Assembly: GCF_034355335.1 (NCBI RefSeq)
Contig: NZ_CP136422.1
Coordinates: forward strand, 2,297,001-2,361,000
Source of the DNA: Blautia coccoides
Lineage (GTDB): Bacteria; Bacillota; Clostridia; Lachnospirales; Lachnospiraceae
DNA: 64,000 bases
Reading direction: 5' to 3'
In this document: piece after piece, positions 1 through 8,781 of the stretch
Layout of the letters: each line of letters opens with the position of its first letter
Position numbering within the stretch: the stretch's first letter is position 1
The notes under the pieces: generated by a model
Databases searched by the model: none
Seen by the model: only the letters and a program-made list of their open reading frames with translations
What the model was told of the DNA's origin: nothing
Position numbers and translations under genes: made by a program

Positions 1-340
1 ATCCCATAGAGATACCTACCAGGACACGCATGGCGAGTACATAATAGACATTCTCCACAGCTCCGCCTAATATGGCAGATATTGCAAAAAGTACCATTGC
101 GCCCACCAGGATTTTTTTCTTGCTCAGATACTGCATCAGCTTCCCGCAGAGCATAGCTGAAAACAGCATGATAAAGGATGGTCCTGACAAAATGAAGTTG
201 ACGGCAGCATCATTTTGGAATGTCTCATACAGGCCGTTGCCGGCAGGTATGATGACCATGTCCGCCATGACTGCCACGTTTGTCAGGAACAGGGAGATCA
301 GAAAGAGAAGAGCCCGTCCCTTGGTCATTTCTTTGTTCAT
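1..340 (-). CDS. MFS transporter, N-terminal part (cut by window start)
   Basis: The reverse strand reads from an ATG at 340, with GGAGGT 5 nt upstream, through the window edge without a stop: 113 codons. The product opens MNKEMTKGRALLFLISLFLT and shows three hydrophobic segments, followed by RVLVGISMG, which matches the conserved loop/helix pattern of major facilitator superfamily transporters. It is therefore an integral membrane permease, probably proton-coupled; the substrate cannot be read from this part. It is divergent from two PucR-like regulators that start at 650, which suggests that they control it. A reverse-strand TATAAT lies at 386-391. Confidence 0.75.
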   Translation of the reverse strand, partial: MNKEMTKGRALLFLISLFLTNVAVMADMVIIPAGNGLYETFQNDAAVNFILSGPSFIMLFSAMLCGKLMQYLSKKKILVGAMVLFAISAILGGAVENVYYVLAMRVLVGISMG

Positions 341-649
341 GTTACACCTCCATAAAATATTTACGATACGGATCTTATAGCTTTTATTATATCGGATACC
401 GCCCGGCAGACCATCCTTAAAATTCCTGTAATTTCGCAGGTTTTCCGTTGAAAACTCTTGAAAAAATAGAAAGATTTAATTTTATTCGTCTGTTTGTGTG
501 AAATGTAAAGGAAAAAAACGTCAAAAGGGAGAAGAAGGCTGAATAGTAACAGAAGAAGATCTTCTGGTAAAAGGAATCCCCAGGATTTATAATGGAGCTA
601 TAGGCAATGGGCAGAACGGGAATGTGTTAGAAAATTTGGGAGGTGCAGG
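341..649. promoter_or_regulatory. Divergent promoter region between MFS and PucR-like genes
   Basis: No gene is visible here. A reverse-strand TATAAT (386-391) faces the MFS gene, and a forward TATAAT (588-593) faces the PucR-like gene. Just upstream of the latter, at 554-565, is the perfect 12-bp palindrome AGAAGATCTTCT, placed where the -35 would be, so it could be an operator. The -35 boxes are poor on both sides, as expected for activator-dependent promoters. The regulatory reading is inference. Confidence 0.4.
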
Positions 650-2215
650 ATGGAATTAAATATTCAGATTCTGATGAATGAACTGGAACATGTGTCGGCC
701 TTCAGGCAGGAAGGGGATTTTCTGGAGAGAAGACTGTCCTTTTATACCGTTTATCAGCCGGAATGTGTCCTGCGTGAAGATACGCTTTATCTGGTGGAGA
801 CCATGGGCCAGGCGGCAGAGATACTGGAAGTGGAACCCGGAAACGCGTTTATCTGCCTGGAGGGGCAGGAGGAGACGGGGGGATCCTTAGAGGGCTGTTC
901 CTGGATCTGTATGGACGGCAGTCTGGCCGCTGATGCAGTGCTGACCCGGCTGGAAGAGATTTTTGAGAAATATGACAGATGGGAGCAGGGGCTTTCCTCC
1001 GTCCTGGCAGGGGAGCGGAGTATTGAAGCCCTCTGCCGTATCAGTCTGCCCATTTTTAATGCCCCTGTCATGGTACATAACAGAGAATATGAACTGATCG
1101 GATGTGCGGAGGCGGGAGGTGCCAGATTTCCCTACAGCCTTTTACAGGAAGGGACGGATTATCTGGACCGAAATATTACAGATGAATTGTTTTTCCGTTC
1201 GGATTATCTGACGACCCTTGAATTTACCACGCCTCAGTATTGGACCAACGAAGAGGAAGAGTATATAAGCATCTACAGTAATATCTTTGACGAGAATCAG
1301 GAATACTGGGGCAGGATCGTCATAGACGGAGTAAATGAGAGTCTGACGGACGGCCATTTGGCACTGCTGTCTGTGTTTACTGAGGCGGTTCGGGCACTGG
1401 CGGTGCGCCACTCCGGGCCAAAATTCAATGCTCTGGATGCATTTAAGAATTATGCCCTGGAATATCTGCGCAGCCCGTCCTCCTTTGACAGCGATAAGCT
1501 TCTCATGGCTATGCGGCTGGCAGGATGGAAGCGGAACGGTTCCTTTTTCTGCGTCTGCATGGAGCTGACAGAAGCGGGGCAGGAGCTGCATTCAGCCGCT
1601 TATGAGAGCGTGCTTTTTGACCATCAGCTTCACGGTTATCTCTCTCTGGAATACGGAGACAGGCTGCTGCTTCTATGCAATCTCGGAATGGTGTCGGAGG
1701 GCAGGAATGAGGAGTGCCGGAGGCTGGCTTATATCGTCAGGGATAACCTGTTTAAATCAGGGATCAGTACGGAATTTACTGATTTTTTTCTGTTTCCGGA
1801 CTATTATCTGCAGGCAGAGGCTGCCCTTCAGTCGGGAAAGGAGTGCAGCAGTACCCAGTGGCTGTTTAAATTCGAGGATTATGCCCTTCATTATGTTTTG
1901 AACCGGGGCGCGGATACGCTTCCTGTGAGGACTCTGATACCAGGTACCCTTCTGGAGCTTATCCGTTATGATAAGGTACATGAAACCAGCTATTACAAGA
2001 CCTTGCTGAATTATATACAATTTGATTCCCACACAGCCAAGGCCATTGATGATCTGTACATTCACAGAAACACTTTTAAATCCAGAATGAAGAAGATCCG
2101 GGAGCTTCTGGACATGGATGTGGACGATCAAAAGGAGAGGCTTTATCTGATGCTGATCTTCCGTATATTGAAACGTTATCCGGAGCTTGCAGAGCAGCAG
2201 GAGGTGATATTGTGA
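650..2215 (+). CDS. PucR/CdaR-type transcriptional regulator
   Basis: 521 aa, ATG preceded by GGGAGGTG. The C-terminal ~60 residues (IDDLYIHRNTFKSRMKKIRE) are the PucR C-terminal helix-turn-helix found in purine-catabolism and sugar-diacid regulators. The middle (about 270-400) has the GGDEF-like fold region typical of the family, including FPDYYLQAEAAL. The N-terminal half is a ligand-sensing region with no close match I can name. The next gene overlaps by 4 bp (GTGA), so the two are translated together. The protein probably controls the divergent MFS gene. Its effector is unknown. Confidence 0.85.
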   Translation: MELNIQILMNELEHVSAFRQEGDFLERRLSFYTVYQPECVLREDTLYLVETMGQAAEILEVEPGNAFICLEGQEETGGSLEGCSWICMDGSLAADAVLTRLEEIFEKYDRWEQGLSSVLAGERSIEALCRISLPIFNAPVMVHNREYELIGCAEAGGARFPYSLLQEGTDYLDRNITDELFFRSDYLTTLEFTTPQYWTNEEEEYISIYSNIFDENQEYWGRIVIDGVNESLTDGHLALLSVFTEAVRALAVRHSGPKFNALDAFKNYALEYLRSPSSFDSDKLLMAMRLAGWKRNGSFFCVCMELTEAGQELHSAAYESVLFDHQLHGYLSLEYGDRLLLLCNLGMVSEGRNEECRRLAYIVRDNLFKSGISTEFTDFFLFPDYYLQAEAALQSGKECSSTQWLFKFEDYALHYVLNRGADTLPVRTLIPGTLLELIRYDKVHETSYYKTLLNYIQFDSHTAKAIDDLYIHRNTFKSRMKKIRELLDMDVDDQKERLYLMLIFRILKRYPELAEQQEVIL

Positions 2216-3801
2216 AACTGAACGGATATATACTTGCCGGAGACTTAAAAGGCCTTGAGGGGAGTTCCCTGAGATCGGATTCCATGGAGCTTCCCTTGAC
2301 CAATGCACTGATCTGGAGAGAGGGGTCCCCATTCAGACCCTATTATGTATATATCATGTATGCCGGGGATTTGGAGCGGATACCGAAAAAGCATCCGGCG
2401 CTTACTGTGGTGAGTATCGGGATGCCATCCCGGGAATGCCTGGAGAGGGAGGGCCTGGATATCCTCTGGGTCAGGCCGTATCTGACGCCTCAGATGATAT
2501 TGTCCATGATATTGAAGATATTTGAAAAATACAGGAAATTTGAGGAGGAAATGAACCGACTGTGCAGGGAGGGTAAGGATTTTTCAGCCCTTGCTCCGGT
2601 GCTTTTATCTGTATTTTCCAATCCCATCATTGTAGCCGGCGGGCATATGGAAATTCTGGCTTTGTCCCAGAATGAGGATACCTGCAGGATACCCTGCGAA
2701 TGCAGGGACGGGGATACGGATTTTCTGCGGCCCGCTCTGGAGCGCGCGTTTCGGAGCGTGTGGATGCAGGAGGAAGGCGCGGTATCGGCCACAGAGGAGG
2801 GGATTCCCTTCCTGGCAGTACCGGTCCGGGAATCCGGCAGCATTTTAATGGGAATCTTTCTGCTCTCTGTTACAACACCTCTGGCAGAGCGGGACAGGGT
2901 TTTGCTCTGTTATATCGGTAGATATCTGAAATGTATGTACCGCGTAAATTTTATAAACAGGTGTCAGGGAATGGAGCGGATGCAGAAGATTTTGGCAGAG
3001 CAGGCAGAACGGGGAAAGAGCCTGCCGCAGATGCCCAAGAGCCTGGAGCGCGGGCTTGGAACCCTTGGCTGGGAGGCGAAGGGGAGCTATGTCTGTATTG
3101 TTTTGAAATCGGCTTTTTTCAGCAGAGTCAGCCAGAGAGAGATACCGGCTGATACGTTGTTTGAGAGCAGCAGCCTGATGGTGAAGACAAAGACGGAGAT
3201 TTTCTTTCTCTGTAACCTCTTGAAAATACCGGGAGGTGTGGAGGAGATTGCAGACAGACTGGAGCAGGTTTTAAAGGATTCCCCCCTGATCGCAGGGGTG
3301 AGTACGCCTTTTCGCAGCTTTTTAGATTATCCCGATTACTATATTCAGGCAAAAGCAGCCATTCGCATCGGTAATAAACTGGATTATACAAGGAAAGCCT
3401 GCCTTTTTCAGGACTTTGCCCTGGATTATATCATCTATGAGGGGTGGAAGTCCCTTCCGGTCAATGTCCTTCTCTTTGGAGGCCTTAAGGACCTGCTTCT
3501 CCATGACTATGTCCACCACACCAGCTACTATGAGACCCTGGAGGCGTTGTTTGACAATTTCATGGTCATGAGCCGGACTGCATCACAGCTTGGCATACAT
3601 ATCAGCACCCTGAAATACAGGGTAAGGCGTATCCATGAGATGCTGGGACTGGACTTAAATGACAGCTATAACAAAATGTATCTCCAGAGCATTCTTTTCC
3701 TGCTGAAACAGGATACCTCCTCACTTGAGGAGTACATGGAGCAGGAGGGGAAGAAGGCTGTGCGCACGATTCGGGTTGCCAGTTCAGAAAAAATAAAGTA
3801 A
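2212..3801 (+). CDS. PucR/CdaR-type transcriptional regulator (paralogue of preceding gene)
   Basis: 529 aa from a GTG that overlaps the stop of the preceding gene (GTGA), with GAGGTG 6 nt upstream. The C-terminal HTH (ASQLGIHISTLKYRVRRIHE) and the YPDYYIQAKAAI segment match the same positions in the upstream protein, so the pair arose by duplication and then diverged strongly. The N-terminal sensing halves differ more than the HTH. Two coupled regulators suggest either a heteromeric regulator or two sensors for one transport system. It is followed directly by a 132-bp mobile element. Confidence 0.83.
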   Translation: MKLNGYILAGDLKGLEGSSLRSDSMELPLTNALIWREGSPFRPYYVYIMYAGDLERIPKKHPALTVVSIGMPSRECLEREGLDILWVRPYLTPQMILSMILKIFEKYRKFEEEMNRLCREGKDFSALAPVLLSVFSNPIIVAGGHMEILALSQNEDTCRIPCECRDGDTDFLRPALERAFRSVWMQEEGAVSATEEGIPFLAVPVRESGSILMGIFLLSVTTPLAERDRVLLCYIGRYLKCMYRVNFINRCQGMERMQKILAEQAERGKSLPQMPKSLERGLGTLGWEAKGSYVCIVLKSAFFSRVSQREIPADTLFESSSLMVKTKTEIFFLCNLLKIPGGVEEIADRLEQVLKDSPLIAGVSTPFRSFLDYPDYYIQAKAAIRIGNKLDYTRKACLFQDFALDYIIYEGWKSLPVNVLLFGGLKDLLLHDYVHHTSYYETLEALFDNFMVMSRTASQLGIHISTLKYRVRRIHEMLGLDLNDSYNKMYLQSILFLLKQDTSSLEEYMEQEGKKAVRTIRVASSEKIK

Positions 3802-3816
3802 AATGATACCATTGAG

Positions 3817-3948
3817 GTAACTATTCAGTAGGTCTGCGCATTTACTGCGCTGACCGTAAGAAAATGTTCAGCAGTCAGGCAAAATCCCATCGCCAAAGGC
3901 GATTTGCATGGATTTTTGCTCGTAACTGTAAGGGTACTGAACAGTTAC
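3817..3948. mobile_element. 132-bp MITE-like element, copy A, with 14-bp inverted ends and 8-bp target duplication
   Basis: The left end GTAACTATTCAGTA (3817-3830) and right end TACTGAACAGTTAC (3935-3948) are inverted repeats with one mismatch. The 8-bp sequence CCATTGAG lies immediately outside both ends (3809-3816 and 3949-3956), a target site duplication. The inside has no ORF but has palindromic segments such as ATCGCCAAAGGCGAT. Ends starting GTAA with 8-bp duplications are known for the IS66 family, so an IS66-type transposase acting in trans is inferred. The element sits between the PucR gene and the RBS of the next gene and is the same length as copy B (15742-15873). Confidence 0.8.
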
Positions 3949-3967
3949 CCATTGAGGAGGTATTAAC

Positions 3968-5242
3968 ATGAAGAAACGTAAGATTCAGAAAATTATAGAG
4001 CCTATTGTCCGCCGCCCCGGCTGCACATCCTTTGCTGTGATCGGAGATCCCGGCTGTGAAGGACTGGGGACCGTTATGATGAAAACCTATGCGGGCGCGC
4101 TGGAAAAGGCGTCAGAGGAGGACATGATCCTCATAGCAGGGGATATGGTTCCTGTGGGAGATGAGCGGCACTACAGAAATATATGTACACTCACAGAATC
4201 CGTGACGGAAAAAGATGTTTTTGTGCTTCGGGGAAATCACGACACAGGGGACTATGAGGCGTTTTTCGGCCTGCATGACTATGCAGTCATTGCGGAGACC
4301 TTTACCATTGTAGTGGTGGACAATGCTTTCCGGAAATTTTCTGACACAGGGCTTGCATTACTGGAACAGGTACTTGCCATGGAGGAGTGCGAAAATGTAG
4401 TGATTGCCTTTCATATTCCCCTGCCAAATCATTTTACGAGAAATTCAGTGCCTCAGGAAGAATTTGAACGCCTCAGGAAAGTGTACCTTCCATATAAAGA
4501 GAAGATCAAATATTTTGTGTGCGGCCATGTGCATTCCTGTTTTGAGGATGAAGTGGATCAAATCCCCTTTGTGTGTACAGGAGGAGGCGGCGCTGTCATA
4601 GAAGATGTATCCGAGAACATCAAAGCATCAGATGTGGAACATCATATTGTCCGATTTACCTGGGAAAACGGCAGGCTGTGCCACAGGTTTGAGAACCTTG
4701 GGGATGCGCCATACCAGAGGGAACGAGAGGACAAGATCACAAGGGAACAGCTTGAGGCCACAGTCAAAGGGGAGCTGTATGCGTTTCTCAGATATCAGAC
4801 CTTTGCAGAGCGGGCGAAGAAGAGAGGATACGAAAAGATCGCCAATCTGTTTTCTGCGCTGGCAGAGTCGGAGTATCGGCATGCCAAGAGCTTTTATGCC
4901 ATTTTAGATAAGCCCAAAGCGTTTCATGAATCTGTTGGCACCTATGTGCCGGGAGAAGAATTTGAGTATGAGCGTTTATATCCCATGGTTGCGGACTACG
5001 CTCAGGAGCATGATCTTCTGCTGACAAGGCAGGCTTACCGGGATGCCGGGTCTGCGGAGAAAGCCCACGCAAGGCTTCTGAAGGAGGCAGCAGACTGTGA
5101 AGGATTTCATAAGAATCTGTTTTATGTGTGTCCGGTCTGCGGATGCTTGATGGAGAGCCGGCCTGATCGCTGTCCGGTTTGTGGGGCACCTGCCAGGGAA
5201 TTCTTAATATATGAAAGCAAAGAAGAGACGGAAGAGAGATGA
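3968..5242 (+). CDS. Metallophosphoesterase fused to rubrerythrin and rubredoxin-like domains
   Basis: 424 aa, with GAGGAGG upstream of the ATG. Residues 20-240 form a calcineurin-like phosphoesterase with GDPGC (26-30), GDM (58-60), GNHD (89-92), H149 and GHVH (186-189); the His usual two residues after Asp27 is missing. Residues 260-375 look like a rubrerythrin four-helix diiron domain, with the expected ligands E269, E302, H305, E330, E333, E364 and H367. Residues 388-405 carry two CPVC knuckles like the rubredoxin Fe(SCys)4 site. Rubrerythrins reduce peroxide in anaerobes, so this could be a redox-linked phosphoesterase; the substrate is unknown. A MITE-like element lies just upstream. 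Confidence 0.85.
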   Translation: MKKRKIQKIIEPIVRRPGCTSFAVIGDPGCEGLGTVMMKTYAGALEKASEEDMILIAGDMVPVGDERHYRNICTLTESVTEKDVFVLRGNHDTGDYEAFFGLHDYAVIAETFTIVVVDNAFRKFSDTGLALLEQVLAMEECENVVIAFHIPLPNHFTRNSVPQEEFERLRKVYLPYKEKIKYFVCGHVHSCFEDEVDQIPFVCTGGGGAVIEDVSENIKASDVEHHIVRFTWENGRLCHRFENLGDAPYQREREDKITREQLEATVKGELYAFLRYQTFAERAKKRGYEKIANLFSALAESEYRHAKSFYAILDKPKAFHESVGTYVPGEEFEYERLYPMVADYAQEHDLLLTRQAYRDAGSAEKAHARLLKEAADCEGFHKNLFYVCPVCGCLMESRPDRCPVCGAPAREFLIYESKEETEER

Positions 5243-5249
5243 CGGTGAG

Positions 5250-6185
5250 ATGACACAAAATGTAAGGAAAGCAGGCCTAGTTTTAGAGGGCGGCGGCATG
5301 CGCGGGGTGTTTACCGCAGGTGTTCTGGATTTTTTTCTGGAGGAGGACATTCAGTTTGACACCTGCATAGGAGTTTCCGCCGGTTCCTGTCTGGCCTGCA
5401 GCTATTTATCAAAGCAGCACAGAAGGGGATACCGGACGGTTACCGGGTATCTGGATGACCCGAGATACTGCGGAATGGGCAGCTTTTTCAAAACAGGTGA
5501 CTATTTTGGGGCGGAGATGCTTTATAAGACCATTCCGGATGAGCTGGACCCCTATGATCATAAAGCCTTTTTGGACAACCCCACCAAATTTTACGCGGTT
5601 GTGACCAACTGTGAGACCGGACAGGCAGAGTATAAGCGCATCCGGGACCTTCGCCGGGAAATCTGTTATATCCGGGCGTCCAGTTCCCTGCCACTTATGT
5701 CCAGAACTCTGTGGATACGGAAGAAACCCTATCTGGACGGCGGTATCACCGATTCCATCCCTATCCGCAGATCCGAAAGCCTGGGAAATGAAAAAAATGT
5801 AGTGATCCTCACAAGGGGCAGGGAGTATCGGAAACAGAAAAACCAGATGATGCCCCTCATGCGTCTCCGCTACGGCAGACAGTTTCCAAAGCTGGTGGAG
5901 CGGATGGAAAACAGACACCTGGATTATAACGAAACCCTGGATCACCTGTACCGGGAGGAAAAAGAGGGAAAGGTTTTCCTGATCCAGCCCCCGGCCCCTG
6001 TGGAGATCGGGCGCTTAGAAAAAGACGGGAAAAAACTGGAAGCACTTTACCGCCAGGGATATGAGACGGCAAAAAGACAGGCGGAGGCACTTAAAAAATA
6101 TCTGGAAGACGAAAGCGTGTCTTCACAAGAAAAAACAAATATTGACATCCTGAACTATGTTACTGAAACGGAAAGTTTTCTATAA
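5250..6185 (+). CDS. Patatin-like phospholipase family protein
   Basis: About 311 aa. The oxyanion motif GGGMRG lies near the N terminus, the nucleophile elbow GVSAG follows, and the catalytic Asp is in YLDGGITDSIPI; together they make the Ser-Asp dyad of patatin/RssA-type lipid acyl hydrolases. No signal peptide is seen, so it is probably cytoplasmic or membrane-associated. I chose the ATG at 5250, 8 bp after the preceding stop, with GGAAGAG upstream; an in-frame ATG at 5211 would add a basic stretch and overlap the upstream gene by 32 bp. It is probably co-transcribed with the phosphoesterase-rubrerythrin gene. The natural substrate is unknown. Confidence 0.85.
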   Translation: MTQNVRKAGLVLEGGGMRGVFTAGVLDFFLEEDIQFDTCIGVSAGSCLACSYLSKQHRRGYRTVTGYLDDPRYCGMGSFFKTGDYFGAEMLYKTIPDELDPYDHKAFLDNPTKFYAVVTNCETGQAEYKRIRDLRREICYIRASSSLPLMSRTLWIRKKPYLDGGITDSIPIRRSESLGNEKNVVILTRGREYRKQKNQMMPLMRLRYGRQFPKLVERMENRHLDYNETLDHLYREEKEGKVFLIQPPAPVEIGRLEKDGKKLEALYRQGYETAKRQAEALKKYLEDESVSSQEKTNIDILNYVTETESFL

Positions 6186-6202
6186 TAGAGCCAGGAAGAC
6201 GA

Positions 6203-6230
6203 AGAGGGGTCTGCCGGTGCAGGCCCCTCT
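6203..6230 (+). other. Stem-loop upstream of the GH94 gene
   Basis: AGAGGGGTCTGC pairs with GCAGGCCCCTCT around a 4-nt loop, with one mismatch. There is no T-run, so it is not a standard terminator. It lies in the 124-bp gap between the patatin gene and the GH94 gene and could be a processing site or an attenuator. Confidence 0.45.
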
Positions 6231-6309
6231 CGTCACAGAAGGGGCAGGGCCGCACAGAGGGGTTCTGCTGCCGGTATTCTTAATAGGAGATTCAGGAGGG
6301 TTTTGTAAC

Positions 6310-8700
6310 ATGAAATACGGACATTTTGACAATGAAAAGAGAGAGTACGTGATTGACAGGGTGGATTTACCTACGTCCTGGACCAATTACCTGGGAGTCA
6401 AAGATATGTGTGCGGTTTTGAACCATACCGCAGGGGGATATATTTTCTGCAAATCACCGGAGTACCACCGCATCACCCGTTTCCGGGCCAATGGGGTTCC
6501 TATGGACCGTCCGGGGCATTATGTGTATATTCGGGATGACGAGGACGGGGATTACTGGAGCGTATCCTGGCAGCCTGTGGGCAAATCCCTGGAAGAAGCA
6601 AAATATACCTGCCGCCACGGCATGTCTTATTCTGTATATGAATGTGAGTACAGCGGAATCAAGGCATCCCAGAAAATGTGTATCCCCAAGGATGACCCGG
6701 TGGAGCTTTGGGATGTAAAGATCAAAAATGACAGCGGACGCACGAGAAGCCTCAGTATATATTCTTACCTGGAATTTTCTTTCCACCAGATCGAGATGGA
6801 TAACAAGAATTTCCAGATGAGCATGTATGCCGCAGGTTCTTCCTGTGAGGACGGCATTATAGAGCATGATCTCTTTTATGAAGAGTTTGGTTTCCAATGG
6901 TTTACAGCCAGCTTTGAGCCGGACGGCTTTGAGTGCCTGAGAGATGAGTTCATCGGTCCCTACCGCACAGAGACAAATCCCATAGGCGTGGAAAAAGGTG
7001 TCTTAAACGGCGGTTTTGAGAAAGGAAACAACCACTGCGGCGCCCTGCAGAAAAAGCTCACTCTGGCTCCGGGCCAGGAAGTGCGCCTGGTATTCATGCT
7101 GGGTGAGGGGAACAGGAAAGCCGCTTATCCCTACAGGGAAAAATACAGCAATTTTGCAAATGTGGATGCAGCCTATGAGGAATTGAAAAACTACTGGGAC
7201 AGCAAATTTGATAAACTGCAGATCCAGACCCCCAATGAGGGAATGAATACGCTGATCAATACATGGACACTTTATCAGGCGGAGATCAATGTCATGTTCT
7301 CACGTTTTGCTTCCTTTATCGAGGTGGGCGGACGTACGGGCCTGGGCTACAGAGACACGGCGCAGGATGCCATGACCGTTCCCCACTCAAACCCGGAAAA
7401 ATGCCGTCAGAGGATCATAGAGCTTCTGAGGGGCCAAGTGTCTGAGGGGTATGGCCTGCACCTGTTCCAGCCTGAATGGTTTGACCCGGATACGGAAGTG
7501 AAGCCCTTCAAATCCCCCACAGTGGTGCCCACACCCAGCAGGGATCAGATGATCCACGGCCTGGAGGACACCTGCTCTGATGACGCGCTGTGGCTGGTCA
7601 GCTCCATTGTGGAGTATGTAAAAGAGACAGGGGAATTTGATCTGCTTCAACAGGTGGTGCCTTATGCTGACAAAGATGAGGGAACTGTCTATGACCACAT
7701 GAAACGGATCCTGGACTTTTCCGCCAGACAGGTGGGAGCCGACGGCGTGTGCAAGGGTCTGCGCGCTGACTGGAATGACTGTCTGAACCTGGGAGGCGGT
7801 GAAAGTGCTATGGTATCCTTCCTGCACTATTGGGCGATCCAGAGCTTCCTTGAAGCGGCCGGCTATCTGGGAGAAAAAGAGGATGTGGAAAAATATACCG
7901 AAATGGCGGAGAACGTGAAAAAAGTCTGCGACCGTGAGCTTTGGGATGGTGAGTGGTATGTCCGCGGCATCACGAAAAACGGCCGGAAGATCGGTACCGG
8001 GAAGGATAGGGAAGGTAGAGTCCATCTGGAATCCAATGCCTGGGCTGTGCTCTCGGGAGCGGCTCCAAAAGACAAAGGCATAAAGGCCATGGATGCGGTT
8101 TATGAGAACCTTTTTACACCATACGGTATTATGCTCAACGGCCCGTCCTACACCGTGCCGGATGACGACATCGGCTTTGTGACCAGGGTATACCCGGGTG
8201 TGAAGGAAAACGGCTCTGTGTTCAGCCATCCCAATCCATGGGCATGGGCTGCAGAATGCATGCTTGGCAGAGGAAGCCGGGCCATGGAATTTTATAATGC
8301 CCTGTGCCCTTATTACCAGAATGATATGATCGAGATTCGCCAGGCAGAGCCGTATTCCTACTGCCAGTTCATTATGGGAAAAGACCACACCGCATACGGC
8401 AGGGCAAGACATCCCTTTATGACAGGCAGCGGCGGCTGGGCTTACTTTGCGGCCACCAGATACATGCTGGGCATCCGTCCGCAGATGGACGGACTGGAGA
8501 TAGACCCCTGCATCCCGGGAGACTGGGACGGATTTAAGGCACACCGGGTATTCCGCGGCGCGTCCTTTGAGATCACAGTAGAGAATCCGGAACATGTGGA
8601 AAAGGGTGTAAAGGAAATCTGGCTGGATGGGGAAAAAACAGATAGGATCCCCATCTGTGAAGCGGGCAGCAGTCATACAGTGAGAGTAGTTATGGGATAA
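6310..8700 (+). CDS. GH94 disaccharide phosphorylase (N,N'-diacetylchitobiose / cellobiose phosphorylase type)
   Basis: 796 aa from ATG 6310, with AGGAGG 10 nt upstream; the longer frame from 6157 has no RBS. It begins MKYGHFDNEKREYVI and contains PWTNYLG-like, GGRTGLGYRDTAQDA and RADWNDCLNLGGGES motifs, typical of GH94. The general acid is Asp490 in WND. GH94 enzymes split a beta-linked disaccharide with phosphate into a sugar 1-phosphate and a free sugar. Many segments (SPEYHRITRFR, DRPGHYVYIRDD, VPTPSRDQMIHG) recall N,N'-diacetylchitobiose phosphorylase (ChbP) more than cellobiose phosphorylase, but specificity is inference. No signal peptide, so it acts in the cytoplasm. The adjacent mutase would convert the 1-phosphate product. 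Confidence 0.9.
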   Translation: MKYGHFDNEKREYVIDRVDLPTSWTNYLGVKDMCAVLNHTAGGYIFCKSPEYHRITRFRANGVPMDRPGHYVYIRDDEDGDYWSVSWQPVGKSLEEAKYTCRHGMSYSVYECEYSGIKASQKMCIPKDDPVELWDVKIKNDSGRTRSLSIYSYLEFSFHQIEMDNKNFQMSMYAAGSSCEDGIIEHDLFYEEFGFQWFTASFEPDGFECLRDEFIGPYRTETNPIGVEKGVLNGGFEKGNNHCGALQKKLTLAPGQEVRLVFMLGEGNRKAAYPYREKYSNFANVDAAYEELKNYWDSKFDKLQIQTPNEGMNTLINTWTLYQAEINVMFSRFASFIEVGGRTGLGYRDTAQDAMTVPHSNPEKCRQRIIELLRGQVSEGYGLHLFQPEWFDPDTEVKPFKSPTVVPTPSRDQMIHGLEDTCSDDALWLVSSIVEYVKETGEFDLLQQVVPYADKDEGTVYDHMKRILDFSARQVGADGVCKGLRADWNDCLNLGGGESAMVSFLHYWAIQSFLEAAGYLGEKEDVEKYTEMAENVKKVCDRELWDGEWYVRGITKNGRKIGTGKDREGRVHLESNAWAVLSGAAPKDKGIKAMDAVYENLFTPYGIMLNGPSYTVPDDDIGFVTRVYPGVKENGSVFSHPNPWAWAAECMLGRGSRAMEFYNALCPYYQNDMIEIRQAEPYSYCQFIMGKDHTAYGRARHPFMTGSGGWAYFAATRYMLGIRPQMDGLEIDPCIPGDWDGFKAHRVFRGASFEITVENPEHVEKGVKEIWLDGEKTDRIPICEAGSSHTVRVVMG

Positions 8701-8750
8701 CTGTTCAGGGGCCTGTGAAGGCAGCGGACAGTTTACGCTATGGGATAACT
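8691..8750. repeat. 12-bp direct repeat bracketing a degenerate GTAAC-type palindrome
   Basis: TATGGGATAACT occurs at 8691-8702, including the last codons and stop of the GH94 gene, and again at 8739-8750. Between the copies, TAACTGTTCAG (8698-8708) and the inverted segment ending GGACAGTTTAC resemble the ends of the 132-bp elements. It could be an old insertion with a duplicated target, or a local slippage product. Confidence 0.4.
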
Positions 8751-8781
8751 TATGGGTTCATACAGGAAGGAGAGAACAGCA

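Noticed and set aside
72..380. 102-aa forward frame at the window start
   Set aside because: Its reverse complement codes for the start of an MFS transporter with a good RBS.
7387..8676. 429-aa reverse frame over the GH94 gene
   Set aside because: Shadow of the strongly conserved GH94 coding sequence.
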